From: Chthoniobacterales bacterium
GTDB lineage: Bacteria > Verrucomicrobiota > Verrucomicrobiia > Chthoniobacterales > JAATET01
DNA: 57,196 nt
Assembly: GCA_036569045.1 (NCBI GenBank)
Contig: DATCRI010000017.1
Coordinates: 1 to 57,196, forward strand
Direction of reading: 5' to 3'
Shown one piece after another: positions 29,593 to 37,753 of the stretch. Both the position numbers and the translations under genes were made by a program. A model generated the notes under the pieces. That model searched no databases and had not been told where the DNA came from. It saw only the letters and a list, made by a program, of their open reading frames with translations. Each line of letters begins with the position of its first letter. The stretch's first letter is position 1.

Positions 29593-30708
29593 CTATCGTG
29601 AGGCCGCCGGATCCTTCACGCAGCGGAAGCCGAGGTGGTTCGTGCCCGTGTTTGGGTCGCCCTTGCCGCGGGTGCCGGCGATGTCGCGGGAGCAATATTG
29701 GTCCGTGCAGAGGAAGGAGCCGCCTTTCTGCACGCGCTTTGGCTGGCCGGGCTCGCTGGGGTCGAAGGAGCTTTCCGGCCCGGGCGGATTGCGCGCAACC
29801 TTCCCGGCGGCCGCGAGCGTGGCGTAGTAATCGGGACGATACCAGTCGCTGGCCCATTCCCAGACATTGCCGGTCATGTCGTAGAGGCCGTAGGCGTTTG
29901 GCGGAAACGATTTCACCGGGGAGATCCCGACGAAGCCGTCCTCTCCGATATCCCTGACCGGGAATTTTCCCTGGTAGGTGTTCGCCATGAACTTGCCGCC
30001 GGGTTTGAACTCGTCGCCCCAGGCGAAAATCTTGCCCGATAGTCCGCCGCGGTCGGCGAATTCCCATTCCGCTTCGGTCGGCAGGCGCTTGCCAGCCCAT
30101 TTTGCGTAGGCGACGGCGTCGGAATACGCGATCTGGACGACGGGATCGTTCTCACGGCCCTTGATGCTGCTCTGCGGGCCCTCGGGGTGCCGCCAGTCTG
30201 CGCCGTGCACGTAGGTCCACCATTGGAAGTGGTTGTCGAGCGGAACGGGGCCGTCGGTGGGCACGAAAACGACGGAACCCGCGACAAGATTCTCCGGCGG
30301 AGCGGTGGGGAATTCCTCCTGCATCGGCGCGATCTCGGCGAGGGTCCGGTAGCCGGTCGCCTCGACGAATTTCGCAAACTGGGCGTTGGTCACCTCGGTC
30401 GCATCCATCCAGAAGCCGTCGACCGCAACGCGATGAATCGGCACGGTGTCGACGACGGTGTTCATCGTGCAGCAGGACTCGCCCGTGCTGGCGACGATGC
30501 CATCCGCGCCCATGGAAAATTCGCCGCCGGGGATCCACACCATGCCCTCGGGCGCAGGGCCGGGAGGCTTTGCGGAACCTGGAACCGTGGGCTCGAAGGC
30601 CCATGTCGCCGGGATGTCAGCCGCCTTTTCCGCGGCGCACGCGCACCCTGCAGCGAAAAGCGCGAGGAGGAGGACGGTGCGGGCGGAGCCCCCCGACGAA
30701 CGCTTCAA
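29593..30708 (-). CDS. Formylglycine-generating enzyme family protein
   Basis: A 371-residue secreted protein with an N-terminal hydrophobic signal (TVLLLALFAAGCACA, possibly a lipoprotein). The FGE-sulfatase domain includes GMVWIPGGEFSMGADG, TEVTNAQFAKFVEATGY, RLPTEAEWEFADRGG and YDMTGNVWEWASDWY. The C-terminal block GGSFLCTDQYCSRD has the two cysteines spaced as in active formylglycine-generating enzymes, and NHLGFRC follows. Real FGE oxidises a sulfatase cysteine to formylglycine. Translation starts at a TTG overlapping the upstream TGA (TTGA). No sulfatase gene is in the window. Confidence 0.85.
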   Translation of the reverse strand: MKRSSGGSARTVLLLALFAAGCACAAEKAADIPATWAFEPTVPGSAKPPGPAPEGMVWIPGGEFSMGADGIVASTGESCCTMNTVVDTVPIHRVAVDGFWMDATEVTNAQFAKFVEATGYRTLAEIAPMQEEFPTAPPENLVAGSVVFVPTDGPVPLDNHFQWWTYVHGADWRHPEGPQSSIKGRENDPVVQIAYSDAVAYAKWAGKRLPTEAEWEFADRGGLSGKIFAWGDEFKPGGKFMANTYQGKFPVRDIGEDGFVGISPVKSFPPNAYGLYDMTGNVWEWASDWYRPDYYATLAAAGKVARNPPGPESSFDPSEPGQPKRVQKGGSFLCTDQYCSRDIAGTRGKGDPNTGTNHLGFRCVKDPAASR

Positions 30709-32276
30709 AACTTCAGGCCCGCGCCGACGAAGAGACCCGATTCCGCCATCTGGTAAACGACGCCGGAGCTTTCGTAGTCGAGGTAGTAGTAGCGCCAGCC
30801 GGCCTCGGTGAAGAAACTGCGCGTCCAGTTGATGCCGGCCGTGCCGTTGAGGTTCCAGGCAATCTCCGATCCGGCGCCGAAGCCGCCGACGTCGCATTGC
30901 GTCGCAAGGTAAAGCCAGCGGGTAATATTGACCTGCGCGCGCACGCCGACAATCGGGTCCACCCACCAGCGGTCGCCACCGCCACCGGTGGGCAGATTCT
31001 CCTCGAGTGAGTCGGAGATGGCCTTCGCGAGCTGCTTCTTCGCCTCGGCGACCTTTCCGCCGAGTCTCGATGTATCGAGAGAAATGGCGCCGAGCTGCCG
31101 GCGGGCGGCGGCCAGCTGCGAGCGGGACGTCGCGACCAGCTGGCGCGCGTTCTCCCGCTGCCGGCGCACGTTTTCGGCCTTGCTCCGGAGGGTCTCGGCC
31201 AGCACTTGCTCCGCGGCGGCAAGCCGCTGCCGGGCGGTGTCGACAAGCTGCCGACGGAGACGTTGCTCGACCTGCACCTTCGCCACGGCGATGCGCTGCT
31301 CGGCCTCGGCCTGCACGAGGCGAACGAATTCGCCGCGATCGGGGCTCATGATCCGCTCGAGCGCCCGGTCCTTGAGGAGTTTTCGCGCCGCGCGCGGCAC
31401 GTCGGCCCATTTCGCGACGAGCCGCGATCCGAGCTCCTGCCCGATGGCGGTCACGGCCAGGTCGCGCAGACCGTCCAGCCGCGCGGCGCCCGCGGCAACC
31501 TGCTGCTGGAGGTTCGCGGTCAATTCCGTCTGCCTCGCCTGGAGCTGCGCGATCTGCGCCTGCGAGCCGTTGCGAATCGCCGTGCGGATCTGCTGGTCGA
31601 GCGCGACGAGTTGCGCCGAAACGGCGGTTCGAGCCTGCGCCACGCCCGCGCTGACCTGCCCGGCCAGCTGGGCCGCGCGGGGCTCGACCGCCGTGCGGAC
31701 GCGATCGCCCAGTCTTTCGAAAATGAGGTCGGTGGATTTCTCGCCGACCTGGGCGATGCCGGCCGAGTCCCTGGCGAGGGCGACATTCAGGCCGAGGTAA
31801 TTGTAGCGCGCTCCGGCGTAGAGCTCGACGAACCCGCGCCGATCCTCCCACAGGCGGTAGGCGAGCGCGAGCTGCGCGAGGCCTTGCTCTACGCCGACGG
31901 TTGCGTTCGTGTAGAGCGGCCCGGGGGTGCCCTTGTCCGTCTGCAAATCGACGAAAAATCCGTCGCTGAGCAGTCCCCACCGGCCGTAGCGCACCTCGGC
32001 CTTCGCAAAGACGGCCCACTTCAGCATGCGCAGCACCGAGATCGTGTCGATGTCGAGATGCACCGGCGCGATGCCGTACAGTCCGACGTCACCATTCAGG
32101 CCCGGTGTCCATCCATAGGGCTCGATCGCGAAGGACCATTTTTTCTCGGTGTTCGACGGAATCGAAACCGACTTCGCGAGGGCCTCGCTCTTGAAGTCAG
32201 CAACCGGCGCGGACGTCTGCGCCAGGCTCGAAGCCACGAGGACAAGGAAGGCGAAGCTGAACGCGCGAACGATCAT
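30705..32276 (-). CDS. Outer-membrane beta-barrel protein with coiled-coil insert
   Basis: A 523-residue protein with a signal peptide (FSFAFLVLVASSLAQT). Residues about 45-165 have alternating barrel-type strands (WSFAIEPYGWTPGLNGDVGL, FVELYAGARYNYLGL). Residues about 170-430 are nearly all charged helix rich in Gln, Arg, Ala and Glu (LVALDQQIRTAIRNGSQAQI, RQRLAAAEQVLAETLRSKAE). Barrel strands then resume (RWWVDPIVGVRAQVNITRWL) and end in a terminal Phe, GLFVGAGLKF, as in outer-membrane proteins. The function is unknown. It is translated before, and overlapping with, the formylglycine-generating enzyme gene. Confidence 0.8.
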   Translation of the reverse strand: MIVRAFSFAFLVLVASSLAQTSAPVADFKSEALAKSVSIPSNTEKKWSFAIEPYGWTPGLNGDVGLYGIAPVHLDIDTISVLRMLKWAVFAKAEVRYGRWGLLSDGFFVDLQTDKGTPGPLYTNATVGVEQGLAQLALAYRLWEDRRGFVELYAGARYNYLGLNVALARDSAGIAQVGEKSTDLIFERLGDRVRTAVEPRAAQLAGQVSAGVAQARTAVSAQLVALDQQIRTAIRNGSQAQIAQLQARQTELTANLQQQVAAGAARLDGLRDLAVTAIGQELGSRLVAKWADVPRAARKLLKDRALERIMSPDRGEFVRLVQAEAEQRIAVAKVQVEQRLRRQLVDTARQRLAAAEQVLAETLRSKAENVRRQRENARQLVATSRSQLAAARRQLGAISLDTSRLGGKVAEAKKQLAKAISDSLEENLPTGGGGDRWWVDPIVGVRAQVNITRWLYLATQCDVGGFGAGSEIAWNLNGTAGINWTRSFFTEAGWRYYYLDYESSGVVYQMAESGLFVGAGLKF

Positions 32277-32358
32277 GGATGGCGGATGCGAATCGAAAGA
32301 TCCGCAGGACGTATCGCATCGCCCGCTCCAAGGGAAGCCCGGCCACGGGGAATCACCA

Positions 32359-32400
32359 TTGACGGGTCAGCGTCGATGCCTTATTTAACCATTCAGTTAA
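32359..32400 (+). promoter_or_regulatory. Promoter and ArsR-type operator of the arsR-AHSA1 operon
   Basis: TTGACG (32359-32364) and TATTTA (32382-32387) are separated by 17 bp. The inverted repeat ttaac-n6-gttaa (32385-32400) overlaps the -10 and the likely start point. This matches the TTAACCA/GTTAA type of palindrome bound by ArsR-family regulators, so self-repression is likely. Confidence 0.7.
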
Positions 32401-32416
32401 TTACAATCTCCTTTCC

Positions 32417-32770
32417 ATGGAAGACACCCTGAGCCTGACCTTCTCCGCGCTGGCGGACCCCACGCGCCGGGCCATGCTTGCCCGACTCTCGCAGAGCGCA
32501 GCCAGCATCTCGGACCTCGGCCGTCCATTCCTGAAGCGGATGAGTCTTCCGGCGATCACCAAGCACGTGAAGGTCCTCGAGAAGGCCGGGCTCATTACGA
32601 AGACCCGCGACGCCCAGTGGCGGCCGTGCATGCTGAATCCCGAGGCACTCCGTCCCGTCGACGAGTGGATGGAGCCCTATCGCATGCTCTGGGAGGAGCG
32701 GTTCGATCGCCTCGACACGTATTTGAAGACCGTCACCGCCACCCCACCTCCAAAGGATCCCGCACCATGA
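32417..32770 (+). CDS. ArsR-family transcriptional regulator
   Basis: A 117-residue winged-helix regulator of the SdpR-like subgroup: LTFSALADPTRRAMLARLSQ, recognition region MSLPAITKHVKVLEKAGL, and the wing LITKTRDAQWRPCMLNPEAL. No metal-binding cysteine pair is seen, so a metal ligand is unlikely. The TGA overlaps the ATG of the SRPBCC gene (ATGA), a very common regulator/AHSA1 pairing. A palindrome upstream overlaps its promoter. Confidence 0.9.
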   Translation: MEDTLSLTFSALADPTRRAMLARLSQSAASISDLGRPFLKRMSLPAITKHVKVLEKAGLITKTRDAQWRPCMLNPEALRPVDEWMEPYRMLWEERFDRLDTYLKTVTATPPPKDPAP

Positions 32771-33720
32771 CCACCCCCGCCCCATCGAACGAACTGAAGC
32801 TCATCCGCGTTTACGACGCCCCCGTGCGGCTCGTCTGGGATGCGTGGACCGACCCGGCGCAGGTCGCGCAGTGGTGGGGTCCGCGAGGATTCACCATCAC
32901 GACGCACAGCAAGGACCTCCGCCCCGGCGGGCACTGGGCCTACACGATGCACGGGCCGGACGGCACGGACTACGAGAACAAGACGCTCTACCACGAGGTC
33001 GAGGAATGCGCGAAGCTCGTCTACGACCACGGCGGCAACGACGACCGGCCGCCGCTCTTCCGGGTGACCGTATTCTTCCGCGAGACGGCCGGGAAGACGA
33101 CGATGGACTTCACCATGGCGCTGGCGACGCCGGAGGCTGCCGCGGAAACTGCGAAATTCATCAGGAAAGCCGGCGGCAACACGACCTGGGATCGCCTCGC
33201 GGAGTATCTCGCGAAGGCGGAAGGTGGCGTGGAGAAGTTCGTCATCAATCGCACGTTCGACGCGCCGCTCGAGGTGATGTTCGCAATGTGGACCGATCCC
33301 GCCCACGTCGCGCGGTGGCTGCCGCCGCAGGGTTTCACGATGGAATTCCTCGAGGCCGACATCCGCCCGGGCGGCCGCTCGTTCTACCGCATGACGAACG
33401 GCCAGATCACGATGTATGGGCGTGCCGAATACCGGGAAATCCGCCCGCCCGACCGCTTCGTCTACACGCAGCAATTCAGCGACGAGCACGGTGGCGTGTC
33501 GCGCCACCCCATGGCGCCGATGTGGCCCGAAACGATGCTCACGACGGTGACCTTTGCTGCCGAGGATGCCAGCCGGACGCGCGTGACGGTGACGTGGGAG
33601 CCCTTCGGCCCCGCGACCGCCGAGGAAATCGCCGTCTTCGCCAGCGCCCGGGACGGCATGACGATAGGCTGGACCGGCTCCTTCGACAAACTGGAGGACT
33701 GTCTCGCGGCGGCGAGTTGA
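32767..33720 (+). CDS. Tandem AHSA1/SRPBCC-domain protein
   Basis: A 317-residue protein with two consecutive AHSA1-type SRPBCC domains. Domain 1 begins LIRVYDAPVRLVWDAWTDPA with WWGPRGF; domain 2 begins FVINRTFDAPLEVMFAMWTD with WLPPQGFTMEF. Most genomes encode a single domain after the ArsR regulator, so this looks like a fused tandem. These folds bind small hydrophobic ligands; the ligand is unknown. Start and upstream stop overlap (ATGA). Confidence 0.88.
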   Translation: MTTPAPSNELKLIRVYDAPVRLVWDAWTDPAQVAQWWGPRGFTITTHSKDLRPGGHWAYTMHGPDGTDYENKTLYHEVEECAKLVYDHGGNDDRPPLFRVTVFFRETAGKTTMDFTMALATPEAAAETAKFIRKAGGNTTWDRLAEYLAKAEGGVEKFVINRTFDAPLEVMFAMWTDPAHVARWLPPQGFTMEFLEADIRPGGRSFYRMTNGQITMYGRAEYREIRPPDRFVYTQQFSDEHGGVSRHPMAPMWPETMLTTVTFAAEDASRTRVTVTWEPFGPATAEEIAVFASARDGMTIGWTGSFDKLEDCLAAAS

Positions 33721-33745
33721 CGACGGCTGCGGAAGGACGATTCGC

Positions 33746-35443
33746 TCACGCGTAGGTGCCGAGCACCTGGTGAACGCCCTCGATGGCCATGCCCCCCTCG
33801 CCCACCGCGGCCGTGCAGCGCTTCACGGACCCCGACCGCACGTCTCCCGCGGCGAAGATGCCCGGCACGCTCGTCTCCATCGCCCCCGGCGGACGCCCCT
33901 CGGCCTGCCAGGTGGGTGTGCTTGCGACCGCGGGCCCGGTGAGGATGAACTCGCGCGCGTCTCGCAGGATCTCGGGCGGCAGCCAGCTCGTGCACGGCTT
34001 CGCGCCGATCATCGAAAACACGGCCGGCGTCTCGACGACGCGGCGCGCACCGGTCGCCACGTCCTCCAGTTCCACGCTCCGCAGCCGCACGTCGCCATCC
34101 ATTCGGCGAATCTCGGTGCGATACATGATCTCGATGTTTTCCTTCATCTCCACGCGTCGCGAGAGGTAGCTCGACATGCTTTTCGCAAGGGTGTCTCCGC
34201 GAATGACCAGCAGCACCTTGCTCGCAATCTCGGAAAGAAACATCGCGGCCTGGCCGGCGGAGTTGCCGCCGCCGGCGACGATGACGGTCGCGCCGCGGCA
34301 GGCCTGCGCCTCCATCACCGTCGCCGCGTAATAGACGCCCATGCCGTCGAATTTTTCCCGGCCCTCGGCGCCGATGCGGTTGTAATCCGCGCCGGTGGAA
34401 ACGATCACCGTCTTCGCGCGCAGCGTCGCCATGCAGCCGTCGATACGCAGCGCGGCGCGGTATTCGCCACCGGGGAACGAGAGCGAAAGCGCCTGCGAGG
34501 GCGTGGTGAACTTCGCGCCGAACCGGTGCGCCTGGAGCTGCGCGAGGTTCGTGAGATCACCGCCGCTGATGCCGGTCGGGAAGCCGAAAAAATTTTCGAT
34601 GAGCGACGACATGCCGGCCTGCCCGCCCGGCGCATAGCTTTCGAGAACGACGGTGTTGAGCCCCTCGGATGCCGCGTTCACCGCCGCCGACAGGCCCGCG
34701 GGGCCGGCGCCGACGATCGCGAGATCGCAAAACACCTCGTTCGCCCCGTCCTCGGCAAGCGGGCGGAGCAGGCCGGCAACCTGCGCGATCTCGCGGAGCG
34801 ACGGCTGGCTGAGCGTGGAGCCGTTGTTCGCGATGAGGATAGGCAGCGCGGCGTCCGCGAACCGCAACCGCTCGCACAGCGCGCGGCCCTCCGGCTCGTC
34901 GGAGGGAATGAGCCGGTGCGGGATGTGATTCTTGTCGAGGAAGTCGTGCATGCGATGCGCCGTGCGGCAGCCGCTGTGGGCCACGATGCGCAGGCCCGCG
35001 AACTCGCAATCCCGCTGCAGCCGCTTTCGCCGCATGATGAACGCCTGAACGATCGGTTCGCCGACGCCCGGCAGTTCCGCGAGCGCACGGCGGATCGCGG
35101 TGGCAGGAATTTCCAGGATCTCGGATTCCTCGGCGCTGCCACGCACGCTGGCGACGGCGGACGTGCCGTTGAGCATGCTCACATCGCCCACGAAATCGCG
35201 CGGGCCGGGATTCGCGAGAATCTGCTCCTCGCCCTCGCGCGACTCGTAGGCCTCGAGCTCGCCGGAAAGAACGACCGTCATCGGCAGGTCGCGCTGGCCG
35301 GCGCAGAAAACCTTCTCGCCCCGCCGCACGATGCGCCGGCGGCCAAGCGGCTCGAGCTGCGCGAGCTGGTGATCGGTCAGCTTCGGGAACGCGATGTTGT
35401 GCGTGTCGCGGTAAAACTCCTCGTCTTTCGCCGGGTCGCCCAT
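33746..35443 (-). CDS. Cyclic-nucleotide-domain / thioredoxin-reductase-like flavoprotein
   Basis: A 565-residue fusion. Residues about 15-130 form a cNMP-binding-type domain (RRGEKVFCAGQRDLPMTVVL, GDVSMLNGTSAVASVRGSAE). Residues about 145-215 look glutaredoxin-like but with a single cysteine (VAHSGCRTAHRMHDFLDKNH). Residues about 235-560 are a TrxR-like FAD/NAD domain (IVGAGPAGLSAAVNAASEGL, VAGGGNSAGQAAMFLSEIAS, GIFAAGDVRSGSVKRC). The usual redox CxxC of thioredoxin reductase is replaced by VYYAATVMEAQ. It probably passes electrons from NAD(P)H to another partner. The ATG at MGDPAKDEE was chosen; longer starts exist. Confidence 0.82.
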   Translation of the reverse strand: MGDPAKDEEFYRDTHNIAFPKLTDHQLAQLEPLGRRRIVRRGEKVFCAGQRDLPMTVVLSGELEAYESREGEEQILANPGPRDFVGDVSMLNGTSAVASVRGSAEESEILEIPATAIRRALAELPGVGEPIVQAFIMRRKRLQRDCEFAGLRIVAHSGCRTAHRMHDFLDKNHIPHRLIPSDEPEGRALCERLRFADAALPILIANNGSTLSQPSLREIAQVAGLLRPLAEDGANEVFCDLAIVGAGPAGLSAAVNAASEGLNTVVLESYAPGGQAGMSSLIENFFGFPTGISGGDLTNLAQLQAHRFGAKFTTPSQALSLSFPGGEYRAALRIDGCMATLRAKTVIVSTGADYNRIGAEGREKFDGMGVYYAATVMEAQACRGATVIVAGGGNSAGQAAMFLSEIASKVLLVIRGDTLAKSMSSYLSRRVEMKENIEIMYRTEIRRMDGDVRLRSVELEDVATGARRVVETPAVFSMIGAKPCTSWLPPEILRDAREFILTGPAVASTPTWQAEGRPPGAMETSVPGIFAAGDVRSGSVKRCTAAVGEGGMAIEGVHQVLGTYA

Positions 35444-35627
35444 GCGGGCGATGCTCCCGTGTTCTGCTGCAAATTCCGAGCGCGAAATGGCGAGCATCGC
35501 CTCGAAGCGCACTTGCGCACGGGGAGGAATCGCCGCCAGTATGGCGCCGATGAAATCGCCCGTCTCCCCGCGAATCCGGCCGCGGCAGCATGCTGAGTTC
35601 GAGCCGTCGGGTTTAGGGATCCGCGCG

Positions 35628-36095
35628 ATGGGGCTCGCCGCACTGGTTCTCGCGCTCGCTCTGACCGGATGCGCCACGGCAACCTTCGCGCCGCTGCCGG
35701 GCGGCGCCGTGCCCGGCACCCCGGGGAGTCGTGCGATGATGAATTCCTGCCTCCGACTGCCGATTTATTCCGGCCCTCCCAATCGGCCCTACGAGATCAT
35801 GGGCATCGTTCATTGCGCCTCGGGAGCGAATCCCATGCAGGCCGCCCGCGCCGCCGTGCGAGAGGGCGCCGAGCATGGGGCGGAGGCCCTTGTCCTGATG
35901 AACGAATACGTGAAAGTGGCCGGAGTGAAGACGCCGGGCGCAACGTTCGGATTGTGGAATGCCTATTCGCGCGACATTTCCGTGGAATGGCCCTGTCGCG
36001 ACGCCGGGGTGCCCCCGCTGTGGCGCGCCTACGTCGACTGCCTGCCGGCGATCTACGAATCGGAATACGTCTTCGCGGCGATTCACTGGCGGTAG
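35628..36095 (+). CDS. Small lipoprotein
   Basis: A 155-residue protein with a lipoprotein signal (LAALVLALALTGCATA, lipobox Cys). The body is cysteine-containing with the block YEIMGIVHCASGANPMQAAR, where a ligand- or flavin-like turn may occur, and WNAYSRDISVEWPCRDAG. No firm family is recognised. It is transcribed away from the flavoprotein gene and towards the comM-derived repeats on the other strand. Confidence 0.7.
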   Translation: MGLAALVLALALTGCATATFAPLPGGAVPGTPGSRAMMNSCLRLPIYSGPPNRPYEIMGIVHCASGANPMQAARAAVREGAEHGAEALVLMNEYVKVAGVKTPGATFGLWNAYSRDISVEWPCRDAGVPPLWRAYVDCLPAIYESEYVFAAIHWR

Positions 36096-36185
36096 GCGGC
36101 AAGTCCGGAAACCGCATTCCGAAAGAGCCGGCAGAGGATCGCTATCGCGAGCGGCTTCGCTCATCCGCCCGATCCTCCTGAAATT

Positions 36186-36334
36186 CTCCCGCCAGAGACT
36201 CCAATCCAGCGTGCGATACGGGATGACCTCCGCGGGGTGCCCGGAGCGAATCGCGGAGAATTCCGCAAGGTCGACGATCGTGCGGGCGAATTTGAGGATT
36301 CGGTCGTAGGCGTGGATCGGACTTTCAGATGGAG
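36186..36334 (-). pseudogene. comM 3'-end repeat, copy B
   Basis: Minus-strand sequence homologous to the last 42 codons of comM, reading AYDRILKFARTIVDLAE and YRTLDWSLWR. Over the 126 nt from the Ala-Tyr codons to the stop position, I counted 92 identities with the intact gene. The stop codon is lost (GAG in place of TGA), so the frame reads on. A further 23 bp at its upstream end resembles copy A more than comM. Copy length to the CTCC boundary is 149 bp, as in copy A. It follows the sigma/membrane-protein cargo. Confidence 0.85.
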
Positions 36335-36341
36335 ATCGCAC

Positions 36342-36977
36342 TCAGCAGGTTTCGTTCGACCGCTCCAGGCTCGGGGACTGTTCGTAACTGTGGAGCAACG
36401 TCTCCACTCGATTTCGTTCGGGAAGCAGAACGCGGAAATATCGCTCAGCGACCAGTCCGCCTCCCAAAGCAAGCGCGACGGCGAACAAAAGAGCCATGAA
36501 TCCGAGGTCACGTGCCTCGATCTTTCCGGTCGCGGCAAGTTGGTGAAGCATGAAAGGCAAGCTGATGGCGAAGGCCAGTTGAAGGAAGGCGATCACCCTA
36601 TGCCTAGTGCGAGACGCGTGATTTTCGGCCAGAGTTTCGCGCAAAGCATCCACGATCGACCGGTTCGCTTTGGCAGCGGCATTGCCGCGGACGAGAAAAC
36701 TGTGCCAGAAGAAAGCGAGCACAAACCAAAGGGGAAGAATAAGGGGCAGCAATATCCAGTCGGTCGCGGCCTGGAATTTTTCGCTATGCGCTACCCACCA
36801 CGCCGTCCGGGCGGTGATGAATATAACCAGAAGCGCGGTCCAGACGAGCCACACTAAGCCAACCATGCGTTGACGGCGCAGTCGGCGGGCGAGCGACTTC
36901 GTCAGACGAGAGGCCGTGAGGGGATCGATCTGATTGGCGGGGGAAGTCCAGGCGGAGTGAATGTCGGCGTCGTTCAT
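36342..36977 (-). CDS. Membrane protein paired with ECF sigma factor (putative anti-sigma)
   Basis: A 211-residue protein. A cytoplasmic N-terminus of about 45 residues (IDPLTASRLTKSLARRLRRQ) is followed by four hydrophobic helices (VGLVWLVWTALLVIFI, WILLPLILPLWFVLAFFW, VIAFLQLAFAISLPFML, LGFMALLFAVALALGGGLVA). Its ATG overlaps the sigma factor's TGA (ATGA), the usual arrangement for a sigma/anti-sigma pair. No zinc-binding anti-sigma motif is seen, so this role is inferred from context. The DNA is visibly more AT-rich than in neighbouring genes. Confidence 0.68.
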   Translation of the reverse strand: MNDADIHSAWTSPANQIDPLTASRLTKSLARRLRRQRMVGLVWLVWTALLVIFITARTAWWVAHSEKFQAATDWILLPLILPLWFVLAFFWHSFLVRGNAAAKANRSIVDALRETLAENHASRTRHRVIAFLQLAFAISLPFMLHQLAATGKIEARDLGFMALLFAVALALGGGLVAERYFRVLLPERNRVETLLHSYEQSPSLERSNETC

Positions 36978-37441
36978 GATGGGTCTTGGTTCAAAAGTGT
37001 GGCAAGGCGTTCGCGGATTCGTTTCAGGCGAACTCCAACATTGCTCTCGGAAAGGCCGTGGATGTCGGCCATGTGGCGGTAACTCACGCCGTCGAGGGAG
37101 AGGAGAATAAGGGAGCGATCCGCCGGAGGTAGCAGTCGGATGGCCGCATAAATGCACTCGAGGCGCTCACGATCTTGCTCCCGTTGCTCGGGAGCAGGCT
37201 CGTTCGAGGCAAATGCCTCAAAGGTCGCGATTTTTCGTTGGTAAGTCCGCTGGCTGCGCCGCCACATCATCGCGGCATTGTGGGAGACACGATAAATGAA
37301 AGTCGAAGCGCTGGCGTGGCCACGGAAGGCAGGAATGGCATTCCAGACGGCCAGGGTCAATTCCTGCAGGAGATCGTAGCGATCGGACGGTTCGGAAAAG
37401 GCGTTCACCACACGGTGCAGGATGGCGGCGTGGTCGCGCAT
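36974..37441 (-). CDS. ECF-type RNA polymerase sigma factor (N-terminus affected by frameshift)
   Basis: A 155-residue sigma-70 family protein. Region 2 reads YDLLQELTLAVWNAI and STFIYRVSHNAAMMWRRSQR; region 4 reads YRHMADIHGLSESNVGVRLK. ECF factors redirect RNA polymerase to a small regulon. The only in-frame start is the ATG at MRDHAAIL. In the alternate frame, an ATG at 37481 gives MTPAEQQAPF, which would join the ECF-like FEQWMRDHAAILHR if one C were removed from a CCCC run (37456-37459). So the ancestral protein was probably about 14 residues longer, and a single-base insertion shifted the frame. Sequencing error is possible. Confidence 0.78.
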   Translation of the reverse strand: MRDHAAILHRVVNAFSEPSDRYDLLQELTLAVWNAIPAFRGHASASTFIYRVSHNAAMMWRRSQRTYQRKIATFEAFASNEPAPEQREQDRERLECIYAAIRLLPPADRSLILLSLDGVSYRHMADIHGLSESNVGVRLKRIRERLATLLNQDPS

Positions 37442-37604
37442 CCATTGTTCGAAACGGGGCCTGTTGCTCGGCGGGTGTCATCAATTTGCCTTTTCCTTAT
37501 TGGGAGCCCGCCGGGGCGATTTCTTACACAGAACTTTGCACGAATGAAGCAACGCCAGAAAATACAGTGCTCAGTTCCCGCTTACCGTTTGCGAGGACTG
37601 TGGA

Positions 37605-37753
37605 TCACCGCCAAAGATTCCGATCCAACGTGCGGTATCGGATCGCCTCGGCGAGATGTTCCGTTCCAATCGCTGGGGACTCTGCGAGGTCGGCGATCGT
37701 GCGCGCGACTTTGAGAATGCGGTCGTAAGCACGAAGTCGATTCTCAGGCGGAG
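37605..37753 (-). repeat. comM 3'-end repeat, copy A
   Basis: Minus-strand copy of the comM 3' end, reading [18 protein letters not shown] and [10 protein letters not shown] and ending in TGA exactly like comM. I counted 106 identities in the last 126 nt against the intact gene; 33 of 41 residues are the same. The copy is 149 bp from CTCC to the stop, 5 bp longer than in comM, and copy B shares this length. The MFS pseudogene stops inside its first bases. Homology begins abruptly and ends at the stop codon. Confidence 0.88.
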
